From the NCBI GenBank assembly GCA_035283185.1, contig DATEUJ010000179.1, forward strand, positions 1 to 64,000: a DNA stretch of 64,000 nucleotides, written 5' to 3'. Source of the stretch: DASSFZ01 sp035283185 (GTDB lineage Bacteria > Chloroflexota > Anaerolineae > Fen-1058). Positions 52,563 to 60,759 of the stretch are shown here, in pieces. How positions within the stretch are numbered: the first letter of the stretch is position 1; each line of letters starts with the position of its first letter. Under the pieces are notes generated by a model that did no database searches, had not been told where the DNA came from, and saw only the letters and a list, made by a program, of their open reading frames with translations. The translations under genes were made by a program, and so were the position numbers.

Positions 52563-54401
52563 GTGACGACCCTTCCCGATCACCTCGCTCAACTCGAATT
52601 CAGCGGTCTTGTCCGGCTGGCGCAGGCGCTCCCGGAGCTGGAGTATTTGTTTCGGCACGCGTTGATTCAGGATGCGGCGTATCGATCGCTGGTCAAGGCC
52701 GACCGGCGGACGCTGCATCGCATCGTCGGCGAAGCGCTGGAGCGGGCGTATGCCGATCGGATCGACGAGATCGCGCCGCTGCTGGCGCGCCACTTTGACG
52801 AGGCCGGCGACGACGATCGCGCGTTGAAGTATTTTACGCTGGCGGGCGATGTTGCCGCGCGCACGTATGCCAACGCCGAGGCGATTCTGCATTACACCTG
52901 CGCGCTTCAAATTGCGAAACGGTTCCCCGCCCGATCCCCGACGAGGTTGGGGGAGACATCGAGCACGGAGGTTTCGCTCACGCATCTCTACACCAGCCTC
53001 GGACAGGCGCTCGAGCTGAGCGCGCGGCACGCCGAGGCGCTGGCGAACTACGCCGACATGGAAAGGCTCGCCAGCGAACGAGGCGACCGGGCAATGGAAC
53101 TGGCCGCGCTAATGGCGCGCGCCAAGATTCACGCCACGCTCAACTCAGAGCAGAACCCCGACAAGGCCCAGGTCTTGCTGGAGCAGGCGCTCGCGCTCGC
53201 ACGTGAACTGCGTGATCGTGCCACGGAGTGCCGTGTCCTGTGGAATCTGATGCTGGTGTTCCTGTGGAGCGGGTACGACCAGCACCGGGCAGTCGCTTAC
53301 GGCGAGGATGCGCTGGCGCTGGCACGCGAGTTGCATCTTCGAGAGCAAGTCGCGTTCACGTTGAACGATCTCACCTACGCCTACATGTCCACCGGCCAGT
53401 GGCCGCGCGCCCGCGCGGCGCTCGACGAGTCGCGCGGCATCTGGCGCGAACTCGGCAACCAGCCGATGCTGGCAGACAATGTCGCCAACTCGGTGCTGAT
53501 CCACCTGCGCGCCGGAGATTTCGATCAGGCCGTGACGGCGGCGGACGAAGCGCTCCGCATCAGCCGGGCGATCGATAATGTATGGGGGCAGGCAGGCAGC
53601 CAGGCCTACGTGGGCCTCGTGCACTGGGAGCGCGGCGACATCGATCGCGCCGTGGCGGTGATGGAGGATTCGATCCGGCTCGGCGAGCAGGTCGGCCATC
53701 CCGCCCCCGTCGTCGCCACGCGCTCCGATCTGGCGTGGGTGCTCGGGGCGCTGGGCGCAGTCGAGCGCGGGCTGGCATTGGCCCGCCTGGCGCTCGACCG
53801 GGCGGCGAACGCGTTCGACATGCACGTGGTGCCGCTGGCGACGATAGCTCGCCTGCATCTTCTGGGCGGCGATCTCGCCTCGGCTGAAGCGACGCTTCGC
53901 GAAGCACAGCGTCAGCTCAAGCCGGAGGGCCTGCAGTGGTTCGCGCCGATCCTCGTGCCGCTGGTGGAGGCAGAACTCGCGCTCGCGCGGTGCGATTACG
54001 CGGACGCGGCCAAAGTCGCGGACAAAGTGCTGGCCTATCTCCGGGGCAGCCAGACGCGCCTGTACGCGTCTGATACGCTGTACGTGAAGAGCCGGGCGTT
54101 GCTGGCGCAGAGCCGGTCGGAAGAGGCCAGCGTGGTTCTGGCCGAGGCGCTGGCCGAAGCCGAGGCGCTCGGGTCGCGCCGGATGCTCTGGCCGATTTTG
54201 AGCGCGCTAGGCGACATCGAGTCGGCGCGCGGCCACGACACCGTGGCGCGGGCGCTCCTGCAGCGAGCGCGCGAGGTAGTCGGCTACATCGCCGATCACT
54301 GCCCGACTGACCCTTCGCGAGGCTCAGGGCAGAGTCTGCGGCAAATGTTTTTCAACCAATCCGAGGTTCGAAAAGTGACCAGTTTTCTCAGTAATCAGTA
54401 A
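52563..54401 (+). CDS. C-terminal TPR module, copy 3
   Basis: 612 residues from GTG 52563. The opening TTLPDHLAQLEFSGLVRLAQ and YLFRHALIQDAAYRSLVKAD mirror copies 1 and 2. A TPR array follows. The last residues (VRKVTSFLSNQ) and the stop codon lie inside a heptamer repeat starting at 54389, so the original C-terminus was probably replaced. A 20-base gap separates it from copy 2. Confidence 0.8.
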   Translation: MTTLPDHLAQLEFSGLVRLAQALPELEYLFRHALIQDAAYRSLVKADRRTLHRIVGEALERAYADRIDEIAPLLARHFDEAGDDDRALKYFTLAGDVAARTYANAEAILHYTCALQIAKRFPARSPTRLGETSSTEVSLTHLYTSLGQALELSARHAEALANYADMERLASERGDRAMELAALMARAKIHATLNSEQNPDKAQVLLEQALALARELRDRATECRVLWNLMLVFLWSGYDQHRAVAYGEDALALARELHLREQVAFTLNDLTYAYMSTGQWPRARAALDESRGIWRELGNQPMLADNVANSVLIHLRAGDFDQAVTAADEALRISRAIDNVWGQAGSQAYVGLVHWERGDIDRAVAVMEDSIRLGEQVGHPAPVVATRSDLAWVLGALGAVERGLALARLALDRAANAFDMHVVPLATIARLHLLGGDLASAEATLREAQRQLKPEGLQWFAPILVPLVEAELALARCDYADAAKVADKVLAYLRGSQTRLYASDTLYVKSRALLAQSRSEEASVVLAEALAEAEALGSRRMLWPILSALGDIESARGHDTVARALLQRAREVVGYIADHCPTDPSRGSGQSLRQMFFNQSEVRKVTSFLSNQ

Positions 54402-54486
54402 TCAGTAACCAGTGATCGGTGAGCAGTGGCCAGTCGTCACCGCTCACTGATAACTGGCGACTGATCACTGGTCACTGATCACTGGC
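54389..54486. repeat. Heptamer palindromic repeat (14 units)
   Basis: Seven direct units (cagtaat, cagtaat, cagtaac, cagtgat, cggtgag, cagtggc, cagtcgt) are followed by seven of the complementary type (cactgat, gactgat, cactggt, cactgat, cactggc and variants), giving a long hairpin. The stop codon of TPR copy 3 lies in its second unit. There are no spacers between units, so it is not a CRISPR array. Confidence 0.9.
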
Positions 54487-54503
54487 CAGAGGAGTGAACC
54501 TGT

Positions 54504-54914
54504 ATGTCGCGCGAAGAGAACAAAGGCATTGTTCGCCGGTATCAGGATGCGCTGAACAGGAACGATCTCGACGCGCTGGACGAGGTCGTGGCCGCCGACA
54601 TTCGCATGCCCGATATCCTGCCGGGCTTTCCACAGGGCATCGAGGGTGCGAAGCAGATTCAAAGGCTCACCGTCGCGGGCGTGCCGGACTGGCGGGTCAC
54701 GATTGTCGATTTGATCGCCGAGGGCGACAGAGTGGCGGCGCGCATCACTATGACCGGCACACAGACAGGTGAGTTCTTCGGTATTCCACCGTCGGGCCGT
54801 ACGTTTCGCATTACGGGCATCTATATTGCCCGGATCGCGAACGGGAAGATCGTCGAGCATCGGGGCGTCGAGGACGCGCTGGGCCTGATGCGACAACTCG
54901 GCGCGATGACGTGA
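54504..54914 (+). CDS. SnoaL-like ester cyclase family protein 1
   Basis: 136 residues, starting at ATG 54504 after a GAGGAG site. The fold class is shown by NKGIVRRYQDALNRNDLDAL, LPGFPQGIEGAKQIQ and the conserved strand GDRVAARITMTGTQTGEFFG. SnoaL-like proteins have a cone-shaped alpha+beta barrel and include polyketide cyclases and many uncharacterised small-molecule binding proteins. Two further members lie at 60318 and 62665. The stop overlaps the following gene remnant (ATGA). Confidence 0.85.
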   Translation: MSREENKGIVRRYQDALNRNDLDALDEVVAADIRMPDILPGFPQGIEGAKQIQRLTVAGVPDWRVTIVDLIAEGDRVAARITMTGTQTGEFFGIPPSGRTFRITGIYIARIANGKIVEHRGVEDALGLMRQLGAMT

Positions 54915-55144
54915 GCCTCATAGATGCTGTACTGCGTTTTACTCGACTCACACCTCGCGTGCGCGGCGCGCGCCCGGCGCAGGGCGCGCTGCTCGAAGCA
55001 GAGGCCGACTTCATGGCGACGCGCGAGCTGGCCGACGCGATGGGGCACTTCCCGACCCGGCTCCAGGCGCGACGAGGCTTGATTCGCCTGCACTTGACAC
55101 CGGTTGGTAGTATAATTTTCTACCATCATGAACGACAGCCATGA
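54911..55144 (+). pseudogene. Remnant of a fourth TPR module
   Basis: The 77-residue frame contains EADFMATRELADAMGHFPTR and then LQARRGLIRLHL. This matches EADWAAARDLADAMRNLPIS and VQVRRSLMRMYL near the end of TPR copy 1, with about half the residues identical. The match ends at about 55095. The rest of the module is absent, so this is probably a leftover of a fourth copy deleted by recombination. Confidence 0.65.
55094..55125 (+). promoter_or_regulatory. TATAAT box inside an inverted repeat upstream of the nucleotidyltransferase gene
   Basis: TATAAT (55111-55116) is enclosed by TGGTAG (55105-55110) and CTACCA (55120-55125), exact complements, just before ATG 55128. A TTGACA lies at 55094-55099, but only 11 bases separate the boxes, so it is not a normal -35. 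The inverted repeat is a plausible operator for autoregulation. Confidence 0.4.
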
Positions 55145-55616
55145 GCGCCCGCTCTATCTGCGGCAGGCTGTGAACACGTTGCTGACAGCCCTCGGCGACA
55201 ACCTGATGGGCGTGGTTCTGTACGGCTCGCACGCGCGCGGCGAAGCGCGGGAAGGCAGTGATGTAGACCTGCTCGTGGTCGCGCGCGGGCTGCCGGAGCG
55301 GTGGTATCAGCGAACACTGTTTCTGCATCACCCACTCAAAGGCCTCGGCGATGCGCCGGCGTACGCTGTGTTGGGTAAGACACCCGAAGAGTTCGAGAGT
55401 CACTTCCCGTCGCTCTATCTTGATATCGGACTCGACGGTGTGGTGCTGTACGATCGAGATGGCTACATGGCCAACAAACTCCGGCGTATCCGCGAGATCA
55501 TCGCGCAGGCAGGTCTCAGGCGCAAGCGCCAAAACGGCGAGATGAACTGGGTCTGGCAGAACCCACCCCGGCGCCATTGGGAGATCACCTGGGAAGGCTT
55601 CAGTGAACTCGCGTGA
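55128..55616 (+). CDS. MNT-type nucleotidyltransferase domain protein
   Basis: 162 residues. The signature LYGSHARGEAREGSDVDLLV places the catalytic GS motif and the two Asp (45 and 47) of the minimal nucleotidyltransferase family. These proteins are often antitoxins that AMPylate HEPN toxins. Here only a 26-codon stub of a HEPN gene follows. The ATG 55128 comes directly after an inverted repeat containing a -10 box. Activity cannot be judged. Confidence 0.8.
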   Translation: MNDSHERPLYLRQAVNTLLTALGDNLMGVVLYGSHARGEAREGSDVDLLVVARGLPERWYQRTLFLHHPLKGLGDAPAYAVLGKTPEEFESHFPSLYLDIGLDGVVLYDRDGYMANKLRRIREIIAQAGLRRKRQNGEMNWVWQNPPRRHWEITWEGFSELA

Positions 55617-55683
55617 AGACGCTGTTTATCGTCTGCAGTTGGCGCGCGGTTACTTGGTGAAGGCGGAGTGCGCCAAAAGCTGA
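55603..55683 (+). pseudogene. Truncated HEPN-domain gene
   Basis: From GTG 55603, overlapping the nucleotidyltransferase gene, the frame reads NSREDAVYRLQLARGYLVKAE and then CAKS and stops. The opening is typical of HEPN domains, which usually run to 110-140 residues with an RX4-6H motif. Everything beyond the first helix is missing. Confidence 0.6.
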
Positions 55684-55883
55684 ACGAGGCGCTGGACGAT
55701 TTTCGCGGCATGGGCCTGGAGACGCATATTCGCGCGACTTACGGTGATGAGAGTACCCGCACGCCGCCGTGGGTGCTAGTTCAGGAGTCGGAAGCGCGGA
55801 TCGGTCTGGAAAAAGGTCGCCGGGCCGTTGCGCTGGCAGAGACGATTCACGCCGATATGGCCGGTGACATGACGCCGCCATGA
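55668..55883 (+). other. Open frame of uncertain nature overlapping the HEPN stub
   Basis: 71 codons from GTG 55668 with RQKLNEALDDFRGMGLETH near the start and a helical Arg/Ala-rich C-terminus. It overlaps the truncated HEPN frame in a different phase. It may be the tail of an unrelated gene joined by deletion. No family recognised. Confidence 0.35.
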
Positions 55884-55944
55884 CTCGGAAGTCGGCGATA
55901 TAATCTCGACACGGGCTTGATTCTTCGACGGCGGGGGCGGAATC

Positions 55945-58038
55945 ATGTCGGCGCGGATGGCAGATCGGCTGAGCGCGGCACGGCATCAACTGTTCGTCGG
56001 CCGGGCAGGAGAGCGCGAGTTTTTCCGTTCGGCGTTGGCAGCCGCCGAGTGGCCTTTTCAACTCCTGTTCGTCTTCGGCCCCGGCGGCGTCGGCAAGACC
56101 GCGCTGCTGCGCGAAATGGCATACCAGTGTGCCGAGGCGGATACGCCGGTCACCTACGTCGATGCGCGCAATGTCGAGCCGTCCCCCGATTCCTTCCTGA
56201 ATGCGCTGCGGCGCGCGCTCGACCTCGCGCCCCACGAGTCCCCACTCTCGTTTCTCGCGTCACATCCCTCTCGCGTCGTCATCCTGATCGACACCGTCGA
56301 GACGCTCGCGCCGCTTGACCACTGGCTGCGCGAGGCATTCCTGTCGCAACTCCCGGAGAACATGCTCGTCGTCATGGCCGGTCGCGAGCCGCCCTCGATC
56401 GCCTGGCACGCCGATCCCGGCTGGCAGACGCTCATTCGCGCGCTGCCGCTGCGCAATCTCAACCCGGAAGAGGGACGATGGTTCCTCACGAAGCGCAGCG
56501 TCCCGCCCGCTCAGCACCGGGCCGTCCTCGACTTCACGCATGGGCATCCTTTGGCGCTCTCGCTCGTCGCCGACGTCTTCGCGCAGCGGCCTGATATCGA
56601 ATTCAAACCCGAAGCCGCGCCGGACGTCGTCAGGGCCTTGTTGGCGCAGCTCGTCCAGAAGGTGCCTGGGCCAGCGCATCGCGCCGCACTCGAAGCCTGC
56701 GCGATAGTGCGCCTGATGACAGAAGGCTTGCTGTCGGCGATGCTGGGAAACCCGGAGGTCCATGACCTGTTCGAGTGGCTGCGTGGGTTGTCGTTCGTAG
56801 AATCAGGCCGGCATGGGCTGCTTCCGCATGATCTGGCTCGCGAAGCGCTGAGCGCCGACGTGCGCTGGCGCAATCCCGACTGGTACGCGGAGCTGCATCG
56901 GCGTGCCCGAAGCTATTACGTGGATCGCTTGCAGCGGTCACAGGGGCAGGAGCAGCGCCGCCTTCTATACGATCTCGTCTTTCTGCACCGCGATAACCCG
57001 ACCGTTCGACCGTACTTTGAATGGGCCGAAAGCGGTAGCGTGTTCACGGACACGATGCACGCAGGGGACGAGCCTGCGCTGCTGGCCATGGTCGCCCGGC
57101 ACGAAGGCGAAGATTCGGCGCGCATCGCCGCGTACTGGCTTGCGAAACATCCGCAGAGAGTGTATGTCTTTCGAGAGACGACCCAGGAGCCGGCCGGCTT
57201 CCTCGCGCTGGTCGCTTTGCATGAGGTAGACAAAGAAGACATGGACTTCGATCCGGCGGCGCGGGCAGCCTGGGATTACCTGCAGCGTCACGCGCCACTG
57301 CGATCTGGCGAAGTCGCCACGCTGTTCCGCTTCTGGATGGATCGCGACACGTATCAGGCCGTCTCGCCGACGCAGAGCCGCGCGTTCATCGACGCCGTGC
57401 AGCACTACCTGACGACGCCGGGCCTGGCGTTCACGTTTTTCCCTTGTGCCGATCCGGATTTCTGGGCCGAAGTGTTTGCCTACGCCGACCTGGCGCGGCT
57501 TCGCCCGGCCGACTTCGAGGTCGGCGCACGCCGCTACGGCATGTACGGCCACGACTGGCGAAGCGTGCCGCCCGTTGCCTGGATGACGCTGCTCGCCGAG
57601 CGGGAGATCGCTTCGCGTGCGGAGCCTGTGCCGCCGCGTCTGAGCGAAGTGCTCGTTGTTTTGAGTGAGTCTGACTTCGCGGCGGCGGTGCACGGCGCGC
57701 TGCGCGACTACACGCGTCCGGCCGTGCTGCGCGGCAGCCTGCTGTTGCGCTCGCGGCTGATCGCCGATCGGGTTGGCTTGGGGGCCGATCTGGCGCAGCG
57801 TGTCGCCGTCCTGCAATCACTCCTGCGCGAGGCAACTGAGTCGCTGCAGGACTCGCCGCGCGATGTCAAGCTGTATCGCGCCGTGCATCACACGTACCTC
57901 CAGCCTGCCCCGACGCAGGAAAAGGCTGCGGAGCTGCTGGATTTGCCATTCAGCACCTATCGCCGCCACCTGAAGGCAGGCGTCACGCGAATTACCGAGA
58001 TTTTGTGGCAGCAAGAGATCGGTGGACCGGAAAAGTGA
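55945..58038 (+). CDS. AAA-type ATPase with C-terminal helix-turn-helix
   Basis: 697 residues. An N-terminal P-loop domain has LFVFGPGGVGKTALLREM (Walker A at 45-52) and RVVILIDTVETL as Walker B. Residues about 390-480 contain a middle domain of unknown fold. The C-terminus ends in AAELLDLPFSTYRRHLKAGV, a DNA-binding-like helix-turn-helix, then WQQEIGGPEK and a stop. It resembles large STAND-like regulators of transcription, but its target and signal are unknown. Its 3' flank is duplicated at 59451. Confidence 0.8.
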   Translation: MSARMADRLSAARHQLFVGRAGEREFFRSALAAAEWPFQLLFVFGPGGVGKTALLREMAYQCAEADTPVTYVDARNVEPSPDSFLNALRRALDLAPHESPLSFLASHPSRVVILIDTVETLAPLDHWLREAFLSQLPENMLVVMAGREPPSIAWHADPGWQTLIRALPLRNLNPEEGRWFLTKRSVPPAQHRAVLDFTHGHPLALSLVADVFAQRPDIEFKPEAAPDVVRALLAQLVQKVPGPAHRAALEACAIVRLMTEGLLSAMLGNPEVHDLFEWLRGLSFVESGRHGLLPHDLAREALSADVRWRNPDWYAELHRRARSYYVDRLQRSQGQEQRRLLYDLVFLHRDNPTVRPYFEWAESGSVFTDTMHAGDEPALLAMVARHEGEDSARIAAYWLAKHPQRVYVFRETTQEPAGFLALVALHEVDKEDMDFDPAARAAWDYLQRHAPLRSGEVATLFRFWMDRDTYQAVSPTQSRAFIDAVQHYLTTPGLAFTFFPCADPDFWAEVFAYADLARLRPADFEVGARRYGMYGHDWRSVPPVAWMTLLAEREIASRAEPVPPRLSEVLVVLSESDFAAAVHGALRDYTRPAVLRGSLLLRSRLIADRVGLGADLAQRVAVLQSLLREATESLQDSPRDVKLYRAVHHTYLQPAPTQEKAAELLDLPFSTYRRHLKAGVTRITEILWQQEIGGPEK

Positions 58039-58060
58039 GCAGAAAGTGAGCAGTTTTTGG
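58036..58060 (+). repeat. 25-bp direct repeat, copy 1 (second copy at 59451-59475)
   Basis: The 25 bases starting tgagcagaaagtgagc immediately after the ATPase gene are identical to bases 59451-59475 beyond the DUF2652 gene, so the region between is flanked by a direct repeat. Confidence 0.9.
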
Positions 58061-58182
58061 GCTGGACTGTGAGCATCCTTCCGTTGTATTGTGGGCAGGG
58101 ATGTGGACTGGCGCTCGATGTGCAGGGCAAGCGGAGCGTGGCGCACGCAGCCGCCCTTCGGCGGCGTTCACCCTGAGCGAAA

Positions 58183-59343
58183 ATGACCACACCCAAATCA
58201 GGCTATCTGTTCATCGCCGACATTACAGGGTATACCGCCTTCCTGAGCGCATCGGAACTAGAACACGCGCAGGATACGTTGAGCACGCTGTTGGAGCTGC
58301 TGATCGAACACACCCGGCCGCCGCTGGTCATCTCCCGGCTGGCCGGGGATGCGGTCATCAGCTATGCGCTACAGGAGAAGTTCACACAGGGCCAGACGTT
58401 CGTCGAGATGATCGAGAACACGTACGTCGCTTTCCGCAAGGCCATCGAACTGATGGTGCTGAACAATACCTGCCAATGCAACGCCTGCGCGAACGTGTCC
58501 ACGCTTGATTTGAAGTTCTTCGTGCACTACGGCATCTTCGGTTTGCAGCGCCTGAGCGCGCATGACGAACTGGTCGGCAGCGACGTCATTCTGATCCACC
58601 GCCTGCTCAAGAACCACGTCACCGAAAAGACCGGCAGCCGAGCGTATACCCTCTACACGCATGCTGCCATCCGGCATATGGGCCTGGAAGACATCCGCGC
58701 GACCATGATGCCCCACACCGAGGAGTACGAGCATCTGGGCGAAGTACAGGTTTGGATTCAGGACATGCATCCCGTGTGGGAACAGAAGCGCGCCGCCACG
58801 CGCGTCACCATCCCACCGGAGCGCATTGGTCTGCAAGTGGAAGCGGAAATTGCCATGCCTCCTCACCTCGTGTGGGATTATCTGATTCAGCCGGAATTTC
58901 GCAAAACGTTGATCGGGTCTGACAGCCAGCGGATCCTCAACCGCTCGCACGGTCGCGTTGCTCCCGGCAGCGCCTACCAATGTTTCCACGGAAAACGCAT
59001 CGTCATCCAGACTGTCCTGGAATGGCAGCCCTTTGAACAGATGACGACCGAAGACCTTGTGATGCCAGACACCTACGCCCTGGTGGACTACCGCCTGATT
59101 CCGACTGACACCGGAACCCGTTTGGTTCAGACCTTCAGCAAAGCCAGAGGCCCGCTGCTCAGGCGGATTCTTGTCCAAACGATCGTATCAATGTCGTCGA
59201 AAACCTATCAGCGAGACATCGAAGCGTTCAAGAAGCAGGTCGAATCAGACCTGGCGGCGCGTGGCGGCGCGCCACAGGCAGCCGCGAAAATTCCCTTTGA
59301 GGAAATCAGCGAGGCGGCCGCGGCAAGCCTTGCCAACACCTGA
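58183..59343 (+). CDS. DUF2652 and SRPBCC domain protein
   Basis: 386 residues. The N-terminus (SGYLFIADITGYTAFLSASE and SRLAGDAVISYAL) matches DUF2652, a domain distantly related to class III cyclases but lacking some catalytic residues. The second half (about 225-375) is an SRPBCC/START-like lipid-binding or polyketide-cyclase fold, starting EIAMPPHLVWDYLIQPEFRK. This pairing suggests a signalling or ligand-binding sensor. ATG 58183 is the likely start. It lies between duplicated 3' ends of ATPase genes. Confidence 0.8.
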   Translation: MTTPKSGYLFIADITGYTAFLSASELEHAQDTLSTLLELLIEHTRPPLVISRLAGDAVISYALQEKFTQGQTFVEMIENTYVAFRKAIELMVLNNTCQCNACANVSTLDLKFFVHYGIFGLQRLSAHDELVGSDVILIHRLLKNHVTEKTGSRAYTLYTHAAIRHMGLEDIRATMMPHTEEYEHLGEVQVWIQDMHPVWEQKRAATRVTIPPERIGLQVEAEIAMPPHLVWDYLIQPEFRKTLIGSDSQRILNRSHGRVAPGSAYQCFHGKRIVIQTVLEWQPFEQMTTEDLVMPDTYALVDYRLIPTDTGTRLVQTFSKARGPLLRRILVQTIVSMSSKTYQRDIEAFKKQVESDLAARGGAPQAAAKIPFEEISEAAAASLANT

Positions 59344-59353
59344 ACTCGGTGAA

Positions 59354-59422
59354 ATGAAGAGCAGCATCAGCCGGATGACAGCGATGCTGTGGCGGCAGGA
59401 AATCGGCGGGTCGGAACAATGA
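59354..59422 (+). pseudogene. Leftover C-terminus of a second ATPase gene
   Basis: The frame reads SRMTAMLWRQEIGGSEQ, then stops. This matches TRITEILWQQEIGGPEK, the end of the ATPase at 55945-58038. The body of that second ATPase is absent. It is followed by the second copy of the direct repeat. Confidence 0.7.
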
Positions 59423-59450
59423 GCCAAACGTGCGACGCACATCGAGGAAA

Positions 59451-59475
59451 TGAGCAGAAAGTGAGCAGTTTTTGG
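59451..59475 (+). repeat. 25-bp direct repeat, copy 2
   Basis: Identical to 58036-58060. See copy 1. It follows the leftover ATPase C-terminus, as copy 1 follows the intact ATPase. Confidence 0.9.
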
Positions 59476-59571
59476 TCTGGTAACTGAGCACCGGGTTGGT
59501 TTACACTGCGGCTGTTGAACGAGGACAGCCACGGTTTTCCGTTGTACCATCCGAACACAGGAGATGTGAAG

Positions 59572-59853
59572 TTGGACATCCATCAACTGCAGATGCTCGC
59601 CGGTTTCATGTCTACCTCGATGTTCGTCGCCAGCAACTTCCCGATGCTGCTCAAGGCTTTCCGAACCCGCGACCTGCGCTCGTACAGCCTGGGTCACATC
59701 GCTCTCAGCAACATCGGCAATCTCATCTACTGGGTCTACGTCGCCGGCCTGCCGCTTGGGCCGATCTGGTTTCTGCACGGCTTCTTCACGGTCACCACTG
59801 CGCTGATGCTCTTGTGCTACGTGAGATTCCGGCGAGCGACAGCCTATGCTTGA
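59572..59853 (+). CDS. PQ-loop/SWEET-like small membrane protein
   Basis: About 93 residues from TTG 59572, which has AGGAG eight bases upstream; GTG 59566 is possible. Three hydrophobic helices: LQMLAGFMSTSMFVASNFP with LLKAFRTRDLRSYSLG, then IALSNIGNLIYWVYV and GPIWFLHGFFTVTTALMLLC. The SNFPMLLKAFRT pattern matches semiSWEET/PQ-loop proteins, which work as dimers to move small molecules. Substrate unknown. Confidence 0.65.
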   Translation: MDIHQLQMLAGFMSTSMFVASNFPMLLKAFRTRDLRSYSLGHIALSNIGNLIYWVYVAGLPLGPIWFLHGFFTVTTALMLLCYVRFRRATAYA

Positions 59854-59903
59854 CAGAGTATGGAGAGTGAGACTCGATCATCCGTATCGAACAAGGAGGA
59901 AGA

Positions 59904-60314
59904 ATGAACCGGCCTATCGAATCGGGACTCAAAGCGCTGTTTGTGATTCAGATCGTCAGTTCGTTTCTCACCGGTGCACTGGGCCTCTTCGCTCCGGCGC
60001 TGATCATCAGTCTTTCGGGACTCGATCTGAAGGCGACGCCCGCCATCCAGCAAGCCGGGGCCTTGTCGCTCGGCTACACGCTCGGGGCGCTCATGGCCTT
60101 GCGCGCGACGACTTGGGGTGAGGTGCGCATCTTCGCCGCCGGATCACTCATCGCCTTTGCCTTGAGCCTGGTCGGCGCGTTCTACTACGTCGTGATCGCT
60201 GGCGTCGTGGCAATCGGGCTGATTGTCATCCTATTGGCCAGCTTGATCCTGACGGTGGGACTTGGCTATTACCTGCTGAGGTATGGGCGAGCTCCTGGGC
60301 ACGGCGGAAACTGA
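59904..60314 (+). CDS. Four-helix membrane protein, unknown
   Basis: 136 residues from ATG 59904 after AGGAGGAAGA. Four hydrophobic segments cover most of its length (LFVIQIVSSFLTGALGLF, AGALSLGYTLGALMAL, AGSLIAFALSLVGAFYYVVI and VAIGLIVILLASLILTVGL). No catalytic motif. Separated by three bases from the next gene, so likely an operon with it. Confidence 0.65.
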   Translation: MNRPIESGLKALFVIQIVSSFLTGALGLFAPALIISLSGLDLKATPAIQQAGALSLGYTLGALMALRATTWGEVRIFAAGSLIAFALSLVGAFYYVVIAGVVAIGLIVILLASLILTVGLGYYLLRYGRAPGHGGN

Positions 60315-60317
60315 GCA

Positions 60318-60734
60318 ATGAACGAGCCCATGAAGCAACTTGTAGCCGATCTGCTCGCAGCCTTGAACGCGCACGATGTGGAGCGCGTGGCGGGCTTCTA
60401 CGCGCCGACTTACGAGGAATTAGACGTGGCGCAGGCTGCCGTCCTGGTCGGCCCTGAAGGCATCCGCCGCACATTGGCGAATTATCTGTGCGCCTTTCCC
60501 GACTTGCATTTCACGTTGGACGATCTCATCACCGAGGGGAATCGCGCCGTCCTGGTCTGGACGCTGCGCGGCACACATCGGGGCACCTTGATGCACATTC
60601 CGCCGACGGGCCGACTGGTGGCCGTGCGCGGCACGTCGCTGCTGACGATCGAAGATGGCAAGATTCGGCGCGGGCTGCGCATCTGGGACTTGGCCGGGCT
60701 GCTGCGATCGATCGGGCTGCTGCCAGAACTGTAG
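60318..60734 (+). CDS. SnoaL-like ester cyclase family protein 2
   Basis: 138 residues, ATG 60318. It has the order of SnoaL elements: VADLLAALNAHDVERVAGFY, GPEGIRRTLANYLCAFPDLH and the strand RAVLVWTLRGTHRGTLMHI. Compared with copies 1 and 3 the first helix region differs. Enzymatic role and ligand unknown; the neighbourhood of membrane proteins suggests transport or stress response rather than polyketide synthesis. Confidence 0.8.
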   Translation: MNEPMKQLVADLLAALNAHDVERVAGFYAPTYEELDVAQAAVLVGPEGIRRTLANYLCAFPDLHFTLDDLITEGNRAVLVWTLRGTHRGTLMHIPPTGRLVAVRGTSLLTIEDGKIRRGLRIWDLAGLLRSIGLLPEL

Positions 60735-60759
60735 ACTGATTTCAAGGAGAGAACCAGAG

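Noticed and set aside
54389..54486. CRISPR array
   Set aside because: The units are seven bases with no spacers between them, and the second half is the complement of the first. No cas genes are present.
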